In this document: piece by piece, positions 1-6,788 of the stretch
How positions within the stretch are numbered: position 1 is the stretch's first letter
Layout of the letters: every line of letters begins with the position of its first letter
Source of the DNA: JAGOQQ01 sp031973235
GTDB lineage: Bacteria; Patescibacteriota; Minisyncoccia; Phycocordibacterales; UBA9973
DNA: 14,819 bases
Reading direction: 5' to 3'
Assembly: GCA_031973235.1 (NCBI GenBank)
Contig: DALYDM010000015.1
Span: forward strand, 1 to 14,819
Made by a program: the position numbers and the translations under genes
The notes under the pieces: generated by a model
Told to the model about the DNA's origin: nothing
The model's input: only the letters and a program-made list of their open reading frames with translations
Databases searched by the model: none

Positions 1-1883
1 TCGAGTACGAGCATTGTGGCGTTTCTGAAGTATTGTTCAAACATTGGACCTCCCGCAGTCTTCATATCAAACAACTTATTGAAAATCGAAAGCATTTCAT
101 CAACAACAAAACTTTTCTGCTCAGGAAATCGTGGATCATATTCGAGCATGTTGAGACCCATCGGGCGTGCAGTATATGCAGGATCAAAATATATAACATC
201 ATCAATGCGCTCACGTGGAATCGATGCAAGTATATCTTGAATGTCATTTCCATGAGGATCTATATAACACACACCGTGCCCTGCCTCAATGTCTTGAACA
301 ATCATATTCTTCAAAAGTGTTGTCTTACCAGTACCGGTTTGACCAATACAGTAAAAATGTCTTACACGATCTTCCTTTGTAAGATATGCTGGTGTTTCAA
401 ATCCACGATAACGATTGACTCCAAGAAGTGTACCTTCTGCCACAAGCTCAAGTGGTGCAGACGAAGTTCCCGCTCTTGCTTGTTTGAGTTGTGGTGTACT
501 TGTAATTCCATAAGGAAAATGGATCATGGTAGCAAGTTCATGTAAATTGAGTACAAGCTTTTTTGAATCATCATATATTCGATATGAAAACATGTGAAAG
601 AGTTCTTTCAATTCAGCTCCACCAAGCTTTTTCCACGAAACAGAATTACTGCCTGCTTCTGAAAACTGATTAAAAGAAGAAGATATCTCTGAAACAATCT
701 GTTCTGCACGATTTGAGTCATACGCTCCTGCAATAATGCGGATATTTGAAAGCATAATCGTGGCTTTCATCTTGTCGGTTATTCGTGACAATGATCGATC
801 ATCAATTTTAGGAGGAGTATTTTCTTTCTTTTCATGTCCAAAAAACAATCCTTTTCCAATTTCGAGTAAAGTATCGTCAATTGCATCAGAAGTTTTTTTG
901 AGTGCTTCTTTTACCGAAAGTCCCTTTTCAACATATTTGAGAACATCTTGAAACCGCTTAATATATGCTGGCCCAGTTGGCGCAATCACAAACTGGAGCG
1001 ATGCTCCTTCGCCTTCTTTTTTTAGCTTCGAAAAGGCATTCAACACAGAGTTCATTGGATCATGATCGAATGCATCATAGGTCTTTAGCGGATAAATCTC
1101 GTGCTCATCAAGTACCGCATATGTTCCATGCGAGGCACCACCTTCAATAAAAATATTATAATCATCAACAGCTTCTTTTATTTTTGAATGAGGGAAAGAA
1201 GACTGAATCTGCTTCTCAAACAAATCAACCTTCTCAACAGGAACTCCGACATACACCACCACTTCATCACTTTTATTCGAAAGTGCAATTTCAATAGTAA
1301 AATAATTTTTTGAAGCATTATCCTTGTCTGACGCTACAGAATTCATACCAGAAAAAAATTGCTCCATGCCACTTAAAAATTCTTTGAAACCACGAGTGTC
1401 ATCCTGAGATTTCTCTGGCAAAGTAACTTCAAAAAGTCTCATGTGCAAAGACTTCCATAATTCAGTTCCGTCTTTTAAACCAGGCACACCATTTGTCGAA
1501 ATTAAATATTGGACTAAGAATCTATGAAAATCATCATCGAGATGAGGGTTTTGTGATTTTTGAATAATATCAAGTGTGTTTCGAATTCCTCTCTCTAGTA
1601 AAATTCCAAGAAGCTCTTCCATTTTGTGGTCATGAGGTTCAGGTGAAAGTCGTAACACAATCTCATGTGCTTCACCATCCGAAATCATGTGTGCACGCTC
1701 GAGCGCAGCTGCTTTTGGAATATTTCCATATGAGCGAAGTGTTTCTTGTGCTATTTTCGCTTTTTCCGCCTCAAACCCTCTTTCGTTCAGCTCTTTTTCT
1801 TTTCGCGAAACATGCTCGCGCAAAAACGCAAGCTCTTCTTCTGGTGTATTAAACTGAGGAACTTCCTTAAGATAGTCTTCCAT
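1..1883 (-). CDS. VirD4/TraD-like type IV secretion DNA-transport ATPase (partial, C-terminus off left edge)
   Basis: Read on the minus strand, one frame stays open from ATG at 1883 to the window edge (627 codons). It shows a Walker A motif GQTGTGKTT at residues 514-522 (bases 318-344), then YIDPHGND at about 540-547 and GGPMFEQYFRNA at about 611-622. This pattern fits the FtsK/HerA-like ATPases annotated as conjugative DNA-transfer or coupling proteins. Walker B and the TraM-recognition region would lie beyond the edge. A mixed alpha/beta region at about 193-232 (FTIEIALSNKSDEVVVYVG onward) resembles the domain preceding the ATPase in many such proteins. The first 100 residues are Glu/Lys-rich with no transmembrane helix, unlike classical VirD4. 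An in-frame TGA lies 9 nt upstream of the ATG, so the N-terminus cannot extend. It follows map on the same strand but has its own promoter-like box. Role in DNA transfer, uptake or chromosome handling is inference. Confidence 0.85.
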   Translation of the reverse strand, partial: MEDYLKEVPQFNTPEEELAFLREHVSRKEKELNERGFEAEKAKIAQETLRSYGNIPKAAALERAHMISDGEAHEIVLRLSPEPHDHKMEELLGILLERGIRNTLDIIQKSQNPHLDDDFHRFLVQYLISTNGVPGLKDGTELWKSLHMRLFEVTLPEKSQDDTRGFKEFLSGMEQFFSGMNSVASDKDNASKNYFTIEIALSNKSDEVVVYVGVPVEKVDLFEKQIQSSFPHSKIKEAVDDYNIFIEGGASHGTYAVLDEHEIYPLKTYDAFDHDPMNSVLNAFSKLKKEGEGASLQFVIAPTGPAYIKRFQDVLKYVEKGLSVKEALKKTSDAIDDTLLEIGKGLFFGHEKKENTPPKIDDRSLSRITDKMKATIMLSNIRIIAGAYDSNRAEQIVSEISSSFNQFSEAGSNSVSWKKLGGAELKELFHMFSYRIYDDSKKLVLNLHELATMIHFPYGITSTPQLKQARAGTSSAPLELVAEGTLLGVNRYRGFETPAYLTKEDRVRHFYCIGQTGTGKTTLLKNMIVQDIEAGHGVCYIDPHGNDIQDILASIPRERIDDVIYFDPAYTARPMGLNMLEYDPRFPEQKSFVVDEMLSIFNKLFDMKTAGGPMFEQYFRNATMLVL

Positions 1884-1893
1884 ATATATTCAC

Positions 1894-1902
1894 AGTATAA
1901 CA
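1894..1902 (-). promoter_or_regulatory. Extended -10 promoter, ATPase gene
   Basis: On the minus strand the sequence reads TGTTATACT, a TGn extended -10 box (hexamer at 1899-1894). The ATG at 1883 follows 10 nt later, so the predicted transcript leader is only about 4 nt. No convincing -35 is visible at 16-18 nt spacing, as expected for an extended -10 promoter. The same 9-mer precedes adk. Prediction from sequence only. Confidence 0.5.
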
Positions 1903-1910
1903 AGTTCAAT

Positions 1911-1932
1911 CTCTTAATAGAAATTTTAAGAG
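1911..1932. repeat. Inverted repeat upstream of ATPase promoter
   Basis: CTCTTAA (1911-1917) and TTAAGAG (1926-1932) form a perfect 7-bp inverted repeat with an 8-nt spacer. It lies roughly 24-45 nt upstream of the predicted start point, where a -35 would be, so it could be an operator. An 8-T run on the minus strand lies just before it, so a weak map terminator is the alternative. Function unknown. Confidence 0.35.
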
Positions 1933-1959
1933 TGAAAAAAACACTGTCACTATCAATAA

Positions 1960-2724
1960 TTAATAGTTGGTGAGAACTTCTGGACCACTATCGGTAATGA
2001 GTACTGTGTGCTCAAAATGAGCACTAGGTAATTTGTCTTTTGTGTAAATTGAGTATCCGTCATTATCAAACACTACACCAGCCTTTCCAAGATTTATCAT
2101 TGGCTCAATTGCAATCACCATATTCTTTTTCAGCAACGCACCTGTACCCTTTTGTCCGTAATTTGGAACATAAGGATCTTCATGAATGTGTCGTCCCACA
2201 CCATGGCCTGCAAGCTCTTTTACTATTCCGTATTTGTGAGGCTTGATAAATTTCTCAATAGCGCAGCCAATATCACCAGTTCTGTTTCCTGCTACAGCTT
2301 CATTAATCCCTACAAACAGAGATTCTTTTGTAATACGAAGCAATTCCAAAACTTCTTTTGATACATTTCCTACAGGAATTGTTCGTGCTGAGTCCACAAC
2401 AACACCCTGATACCACAATCCCAAATCAATCGAAATGATATCTCCATCTTGAAGTGGTATGTCAGTCGGGATTCCGTGCACGACTTCGTGATTCACGGAT
2501 GTGCACAAAGCGGCAGGATATGGGTACGGTGCACCGTGAGGAGTATACCCAAGAAACGCTGGTGTACACCCTCGTTCGTTTATCAACTCTCGAGCTCTCA
2601 TATCGAGATCCTTTGGGGTAACTCCAATAGCTATCTCCTTTTCGAGAATTGAAAGAATTTCACCAAGATGTTTTCCGGCGATTCGTAATTTTTGAACTTC
2701 TTCTTCTGTCTTAATAATTATCAT
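1960..2724 (-). CDS. map: Type I methionine aminopeptidase
   Basis: Removes the initiator methionine from new proteins in the cytosol using a dinuclear metal centre. The 254-residue length is normal for bacterial type I enzymes without an N-terminal zinc extension. All five metal ligands can be placed: D100 (SIDLG), D111 (VVDSARTIPVG), H174 (AGHGVGRHIHE), E207 (IEPM) and E238 (HFEHT). The substrate-binding His is H83 in VVHGIP. The ATG at 2724 is supported by an AGGA Shine-Dalgarno 6 nt upstream, which is unusual here because its neighbours lack one. It lies 58 nt behind adk on the same strand, the common bacterial secY-adk-map order, and is probably cotranscribed with adk. Family assignment is secure. 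Confidence 0.97.
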   Translation of the reverse strand: MIIIKTEEEVQKLRIAGKHLGEILSILEKEIAIGVTPKDLDMRARELINERGCTPAFLGYTPHGAPYPYPAALCTSVNHEVVHGIPTDIPLQDGDIISIDLGLWYQGVVVDSARTIPVGNVSKEVLELLRITKESLFVGINEAVAGNRTGDIGCAIEKFIKPHKYGIVKELAGHGVGRHIHEDPYVPNYGQKGTGALLKKNMVIAIEPMINLGKAGVVFDNDGYSIYTKDKLPSAHFEHTVLITDSGPEVLTNY

Positions 2725-2730
2725 GGTATA

Positions 2731-2734
2731 TCCT
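2731..2734 (-). promoter_or_regulatory. Shine-Dalgarno of map
   Basis: AGGA on the minus strand, 6 nt before the ATG of map. It is the only clear Shine-Dalgarno sequence seen among the starts in the ribosomal/adk/map region and fixes the map start. Confidence 0.6.
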
Positions 2735-2770
2735 AGTGTTCTTTACTGTTGTAACAAAAAATACTTTACA

Positions 2771-2787
2771 TTTAAACTTGGTTTAAA
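2771..2787. repeat. AT-only hairpin over the adk stop codon
   Basis: TTTAAAC-TTG-GTTTAAA is a perfect 7-bp inverted repeat with a 3-nt loop that spans the adk TAA stop (2783-2785). It could slow RNA decay, act as a weak pause or terminator, or be a protein site between adk and map. It has only one G:C pair per arm, so termination would be weak. Confidence 0.3.
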
Positions 2788-3370
2788 ACAATGCCAATTT
2801 TTTCACAATCTCTTCATGAACTTCTTCAATTGATTTTTCGCCATTTACTTCAATAAAATGATATCCTGAATGATTTCGAAAATATTCAATTGCTGGTACA
2901 ACATCTCTATCGTACCAATTGAGTCTACTTTCAATATATTCATCAGTATCGTCTTCACGTTTTCTTCCCATCAATCTTTCTTTTGACCACTCACGCGACA
3001 CATCGATTAATATCACATATGGTCTTTCTCTCTTGTAAAAACCAATCATTGAATCAAGAATTGGTGCTTCAAATGCGCGTCGTGACAACCCATCCAAAAT
3101 CAAATGTTCATTTCCCGTAAAATTTTCAATCAGAAAATTTGACCACACCCACACAGGAAGAAATGCCGGCAAAAGTCCACCATTATCAATAACCTCCTTG
3201 GTCAGATGGCTTGTATAATTACTCTTTTCCATAAATTCACGGAACTTCGCACCGGTTTCAATATATAAAACCCTTCCACCAGATTGCTCTAGTTTTTGCT
3301 GTAAAAGATGTGCTTGAGTCCCCTTTCCACACCCTGATCGCCCGAAGAATATAAAGGTATTTGATGTCAT
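2783..3370 (-). CDS. adk: Adenylate kinase-like nucleoside monophosphate kinase (divergent, short LID)
   Basis: Likely converts AMP + ATP to 2 ADP. The 195-residue protein has a P-loop GRSGCGKGT at 10-18 (family GxPGxGKGT). It keeps AMP-site T39-G40 and R44, R97 of the DG(F/Y)PR motif (here DGLSRR, 93-98), and the lid/core arginines in GRKREDDT (135-142) with SRL beyond. The LID is the short type with no zinc finger. Departures are the P-loop Pro changed to Ser, TGD changed to TGA, and DGFPR changed to DGLSRR, so nucleotide specificity may differ. The start chosen is the ATG at 3370: an ATG 18 nt upstream lies in the predicted -10 region and would add MCYTFG. The position after secY and before map matches bacterial adk. 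The family is confident; strict AMP specificity is less so. Confidence 0.87.
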   Translation of the reverse strand: MTSNTFIFFGRSGCGKGTQAHLLQQKLEQSGGRVLYIETGAKFREFMEKSNYTSHLTKEVIDNGGLLPAFLPVWVWSNFLIENFTGNEHLILDGLSRRAFEAPILDSMIGFYKRERPYVILIDVSREWSKERLMGRKREDDTDEYIESRLNWYDRDVVPAIEYFRNHSGYHFIEVNGEKSIEEVHEEIVKKLALF

Positions 3371-3376
3371 ACCGAA

Positions 3377-3385
3377 AGTATAACA
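3377..3385 (-). promoter_or_regulatory. Extended -10 promoter of adk-map (leaderless)
   Basis: TGTTATACT on the minus strand, followed by 6 nt and then the ATG at 3370. The predicted start point therefore falls at or next to the A of the ATG, giving a leaderless mRNA. It sits just downstream of the secY terminator hairpin, which makes adk-map a separate unit. No clear -35. Confidence 0.55.
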
Positions 3386-3428
3386 CATAGCAGCAATTAG
3401 GAATCAGTACTGAGAAATTGAAACAAAG

Positions 3429-3463
3429 TATCAAAAGTGGCGCCGTGGGCGCCACTTTTGATA
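3429..3463. terminator. Bidirectional terminator after secY
   Basis: Arms TATCAAAAGTGGCGCC (3429-3444) and its exact complement (3448-3463) form a perfect 16-bp stem with a GTG loop. The GC core is flanked by AAAA/TTTT, so on either strand the core stem is followed by a T run. It lies between the secY stop (3501) and the adk promoter, so it should end the ribosomal protein transcript. Confidence 0.85.
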
Positions 3464-3500
3464 AACTGTTTTGGTATATTTTCTATCCGTGTATTACTTC

Positions 3501-4772
3501 TTAGTATTCTCGCATAGCAATCTGTGCGTCCACTTTCTTCACAAGATCAACTGCTACGTTAATCACAATGAGAAGTGATGTTCCTCCAAGTGCCACTTGA
3601 GTGATACCTGTAATACTTTTCATTATAAGAGGAAGAATTGCGATCACACCCAAGAACAATGCACCCATGAGTGTAATTCGTGTAAGAATTTTACTTACGT
3701 ATTCTGCAGTAGATTGCCCTGGTCGTACACCTGGAATAAATGCTCCATTCTTTTGCAAATTGTGTGACATTGATTCAGGATCAAATGTAACTGCTGTGTA
3801 AAAATACGTAAACAAAAACACAAGTATGAAGTACACTGCACCGTACAAAAACTGATTTTGAAGAAATGCTGTCATCGCATCAGCAATTGATTTCAAAATT
3901 GCATGAGATGATGAAGAAAAGAAATTTGCAATTATCTGTGGGAACAACAGTATCGACAATGCAAAGATGATAGGAATAACTCCTGCTTGTGTCAGTCGAA
4001 GCGGAATATAAGTTGAAGTCCCACCAGTAACATGATTTCCATGAACTTGTTTTGCGTAAGTAACAGGTATTGGTCGTTCTGCTTCAGTTACAAGTACCAC
4101 ACCTGCAATCACAAGCAACCCAACAACAACAAAAGCAATATACACAGGAAGATCAGCAGTGGTAAACGAAAACAGAGCTTGCCCAACACTTGTTGGAAAT
4201 GATGCGACAATACCTCCAAAGATTAGGACTGACACTCCGTTTCCAACACCATATTCGGAAATGAGTTCCCCAATCCACATTGTAAGCATTGCTCCTGCAA
4301 TAATGATTGAAAGATTAGTTACAGTCTGAAGTGTAGTAAGTGTCTCAAGTGCTCCTTGTCGTTGCAGCAAAGTAAGTAGCCCGAATCCTTGAATTGCCGC
4401 AAGTGGAACTGTAAGCATTCGAGAATATTGTGTAAACTTTTTTCGTCCTGCTTCACCTTCTTCCTGATACATTGATTTAAGTTTTGGAAACATGATTGTC
4501 ATCACTTGCATAATAATTGATGACGTCACATATGCTCCCACTCCAAGCATAATGATAGAAAGATTTGATAAACCTCCTCCAGAAAAGATATTTAATACTC
4601 CAACAAGCTGATTACTTGAAAGAAACGCAGCAAGTCTGTTGGGATCAACTCCTGGAATAGGAATTGCAGAAAGAAGTCGAAACACCACAAGTGCTCCGAG
4701 TGTAAACAATATACGGTTTCGGAGTGACTTGTCACCAAAGATTATTCGCAATTTGTGTAATACGTTTCGCAT
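3501..4772 (-). CDS. secY: Protein translocase subunit SecY
   Basis: Channel-forming subunit of the SecYEG translocon in the cytoplasmic membrane. From the ATG at 4772 it is 423 residues, the usual length, with about ten hydrophobic segments. Recognisable family stretches are FRLLSAIPIPGVDPNRL near the N-terminus, GGGLSNLSIIMLGVGAYVTS (the plug/TM2 region), TEAERPIPVTYAKQ in the cytosolic loop before TM6, and PGVRPGQSTAEY in a later cytosolic loop. A GTG start at 4796 (431 residues) is possible in the same frame, but it has no Shine-Dalgarno and would add MVSSRSTR. A mini-ORF MRGGIISLN (4803-4774) ends one base before the ATG, which may couple translation. Last gene of the ribosomal operon, 53 nt after rplO. 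Confidence 0.96.
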   Translation of the reverse strand: MRNVLHKLRIIFGDKSLRNRILFTLGALVVFRLLSAIPIPGVDPNRLAAFLSSNQLVGVLNIFSGGGLSNLSIIMLGVGAYVTSSIIMQVMTIMFPKLKSMYQEEGEAGRKKFTQYSRMLTVPLAAIQGFGLLTLLQRQGALETLTTLQTVTNLSIIIAGAMLTMWIGELISEYGVGNGVSVLIFGGIVASFPTSVGQALFSFTTADLPVYIAFVVVGLLVIAGVVLVTEAERPIPVTYAKQVHGNHVTGGTSTYIPLRLTQAGVIPIIFALSILLFPQIIANFFSSSSHAILKSIADAMTAFLQNQFLYGAVYFILVFLFTYFYTAVTFDPESMSHNLQKNGAFIPGVRPGQSTAEYVSKILTRITLMGALFLGVIAILPLIMKSITGITQVALGGTSLLIVINVAVDLVKKVDAQIAMREY

Positions 4773-4825
4773 TCTAGTTGAGCGAGATGATACCACCTCG
4801 CATGGTTACAATAAGTAATGATGAA

Positions 4826-5263
4826 CTAATTCACACTTCCACCAGCTTTTTCAATTGCATCCTTTGCAGATTTTGAAACAGTGCAACCTGTGACTGTGAG
4901 TGCAACAGAAATTGTCCCATTGCCCAAAATTTTCACTTGAGGAATTCGGCCTTTTACTTTTTCAATAATTCCTTTTTCAAAAAGTGAAGTATTGGTCACA
5001 ATATCCTTTGCTGAAAATACTGAAAGTTTCGCGAGGTTCACTGCAACAGGTCGGATTTCGAATGACTTGTTGACGTTCTTTCCTCGTCCTCGTTGCTTTG
5101 GAAGCTTCTTAATAATATCACGAAGTTGTGGTCGGAGTTTTCGTCCTGCACGAGCATTTTGACCTTTTGTACCACGACCTGAAGTCTTGGCATGTCGTCC
5201 ACCTCGTCCAACTTCTCTGTCCTTCTTATTTTTTGTCTTTCGTTTTAGAGTATGTAGTTGCAT
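4826..5263 (-). CDS. rplO: 50S ribosomal protein L15 (uL15)
   Basis: Large-subunit protein, 145 residues, typical length. The basic glycine-rich N-terminal half contains the family signature around GRGGRHAKTSGRGTKGQNAR (about 19-38), which threads into 23S rRNA. The C-terminal half has the globular L15/L18e fold segment VKILGNGTIS followed by VTGCTVSKSAKDAIEKAGG. It starts only 3 nt after the rpsE stop, leaving no room for rpmD (L30), which lies between these two genes in most bacteria. The ATG at 5263 is in an AATTTATG context without a Shine-Dalgarno. It stops at TAG, unlike its operon neighbours, which use TAA. Confidence 0.97.
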   Translation of the reverse strand: MQLHTLKRKTKNKKDREVGRGGRHAKTSGRGTKGQNARAGRKLRPQLRDIIKKLPKQRGRGKNVNKSFEIRPVAVNLAKLSVFSAKDIVTNTSLFEKGIIEKVKGRIPQVKILGNGTISVALTVTGCTVSKSAKDAIEKAGGSVN

Positions 5264-5266
5264 AAA

Positions 5267-5884
5267 TTATTTTTCTTCTTCTTTTACAACCACCGCCTTT
5301 TTTGGTAGTGCAAAAGCTGAAAGAGCATTAATTGTTGCTCGACCTATGTTGAGTTTGTTCTTACTTCCAGAAAGTACTTTTGAAGTAACATTGTGAATTC
5401 CACCAAGTACCAACATATCTCGGATTGCAGAACCTGCTACGATTCCACGACCCTTGTTTGGCATAAGCCAGATTCGTGAACTCGCATATTTAGCTTTCAC
5501 ATCATGAGGAATTGAACCATCTTTTGTGAGCTTAATGCGAATCATGTTTTTCTTTGCTGTCTTAACAGCTTTATTGATCGCAAGTGATGTATCAGTTGAT
5601 TTTCCTGTACCTACACCGATCGCACCCTTTTTGTCTCCAATCGCAATTGATACTGCAAATGAAAATCTTCGTCCTCCTGCGACAACACGAGTTACGCGTC
5701 GAATCGAAAGAATTTTTTGATCGAATTCAGGCTTTGGTCGCTCTGCGAATGAACGAGGAGCTCGTCCACCTCCAGATCGGAACCCTCCTCCTGACTTAGG
5801 GCCTCCACTTCGTGGTGCACGAACTGCACCCTCAGGAGCGACATATGCTCCAGACTTTGTTTGAGTTGTTGTGTTTGTTTCCAT
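5267..5884 (-). CDS. rpsE: 30S ribosomal protein S5 (uS5) with N-terminal extension
   Basis: Small-subunit protein of the mRNA entry/decoding region, 205 residues against about 166 in E. coli. The extra length is mostly an N-terminal, low-complexity Gly/Arg/Ser/Pro-rich stretch (about residues 10-50, with two SGG..RAPRS-like repeats). The double-stranded RNA-binding-like domain follows (RVTRVVAGGRRFSFAVSIAI, then KGAIGVGTGKS), and the C-terminal domain includes ARxxK-like KYASSRIWLMPNKGRGIVAG and IGRATINALS. A short acidic/basic tail (VVVKEEEK) ends it. It follows rplR by 3 nt. The extension is probably disordered and may contact rRNA or replace contacts made by proteins lost in this lineage; that part is inference. 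Confidence 0.96.
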   Translation of the reverse strand: METNTTTQTKSGAYVAPEGAVRAPRSGGPKSGGGFRSGGGRAPRSFAERPKPEFDQKILSIRRVTRVVAGGRRFSFAVSIAIGDKKGAIGVGTGKSTDTSLAINKAVKTAKKNMIRIKLTKDGSIPHDVKAKYASSRIWLMPNKGRGIVAGSAIRDMLVLGGIHNVTSKVLSGSKNKLNIGRATINALSAFALPKKAVVVKEEEK

Positions 5885-5887
5885 AAA

Positions 5888-6238
5888 TTAAAATTGCAAG
5901 CCACCCTTTCGAGCTCCTTCTGCAAGTGATAGTACACGACCTGTATATTTGAAACCATTTCGATCGAACACGATTTTTGAAATGCCTTTTGCAAGTGCAT
6001 TCTTTGCAAGTTCTTCACCCACTTGAGTTGCTCGTTCTACTTTTGTACCTTTCTTAATCTTAACATCAGATGCTGATGCAAGTGTAATACCACGCTCGTC
6101 ATCAATGAGTTGTGCGTAGATAAATGTATTTGAACGAAAGACTGAAAGTCTTGGTGCTGTACTTGTGCCAAAGATTTTTGTTCGAATCTTTGCCTTCAAT
6201 CGCATTCGCTTTTGAGTTTTTTTCTGTGTAATTTTCAT
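5888..6238 (-). CDS. rplR: 50S ribosomal protein L18 (uL18)
   Basis: 5S rRNA-binding protein of the large-subunit central protuberance. At 116 residues it has normal bacterial length. It has the basic N-terminus (KKTQKRMRLKAKIRTKIFGT), then PRLSVFRSNTFIYAQLIDDERG and the highly conserved C-terminal FDRNGFKYTGRVLSLAEGAR. It sits 5 nt after rplF and 3 nt before rpsE in canonical spc order. The start ATG at 6238 is in a GTTTATG context with no Shine-Dalgarno, so translation may depend on coupling to the upstream gene. Confidence 0.97.
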   Translation of the reverse strand: MKITQKKTQKRMRLKAKIRTKIFGTSTAPRLSVFRSNTFIYAQLIDDERGITLASASDVKIKKGTKVERATQVGEELAKNALAKGISKIVFDRNGFKYTGRVLSLAEGARKGGLQF

Positions 6239-6243
6239 AAACG

Positions 6244-6777
6244 TTATGCTGATTTTTTACCTTGCTTACGTCGGATAACTTCGCCTTCATAACGGAATCC
6301 TTTACCTTTATATGGTTCTGGTTTCTTAAGTGCGCGCACATCCGCAGTGAACTGGCCGACCATTTCTTTATCAATACCAGTTACCGTAATAATATTTTTT
6401 TCAGCTGTTACTGTGAGACCGTCTGTGATTGGAACAAGAACTGGGTGTGAAAATCCAAGCGCAAGCTTAAGATTTTTTCCATCTGACTCAGACTTAAATC
6501 CCACTCCTTCAAGAATAAGTTTCTTTGTGAATGCTTCATTAACACCCTTGATCATATTCTTCACATGTGAAGCATATGTTCCCCAAAGTGCTCGTGAGAA
6601 TGGTGTACTATCTTTTGGAACAAATGTGACGGCATTGTTTTCGATTGCAACAACAATGTCATTTCTGAACTCTTTTGTAAGTTCACCCTTTGGTCCTTTC
6701 ACACGAAGAATTCCATTTGAAAGTGTAACTTCTGTTCCTTGTGGAATTTGTATGATTTGTTTTCCTATACGTGACAT
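6244..6777 (-). CDS. rplF: 50S ribosomal protein L6 (uL6)
   Basis: Large-subunit protein near the sarcin-ricin loop, two tandem L6 domains. From the ATG at 6777 it is 177 residues, the family norm, beginning MSRIGKQ as bacterial L6 proteins do. Signature regions are VKGPKGELTKEF (about 29-40), ALWGTYASHVKNMIKGV (about 69-85) and the C-terminal PEPYKGKGFRYEGEVIRRK. An in-frame start 18 nt upstream (6795) would overlap rpsH and add MVTINF, which is not family-like, so it was rejected. The gap after the rpsH stop is 11 nt. Start context ATTTTATG, no Shine-Dalgarno. Confidence 0.96.
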   Translation of the reverse strand: MSRIGKQIIQIPQGTEVTLSNGILRVKGPKGELTKEFRNDIVVAIENNAVTFVPKDSTPFSRALWGTYASHVKNMIKGVNEAFTKKLILEGVGFKSESDGKNLKLALGFSHPVLVPITDGLTVTAEKNIITVTGIDKEMVGQFTADVRALKKPEPYKGKGFRYEGEVIRRKQGKKSA

Positions 6778-6788
6778 AAAATTTATTG

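Noticed and set aside
33..545. 170-codon plus-strand open frame
   Set aside because: Lies wholly opposite the ATPase coding frame; the Cys/Lys-rich composition looks like antisense shadow, and the opposite strand shows Walker A and DPHG motifs.
1933..1962. T-run terminator for map
   Set aside because: Eight T on the minus strand, but only a weak 5-bp stem precedes them; too weak to call.
5692..6018. 108-codon minus-strand open frame across rplR/rpsE
   Set aside because: Alternate frame of two secure ribosomal genes; no plausible protein.
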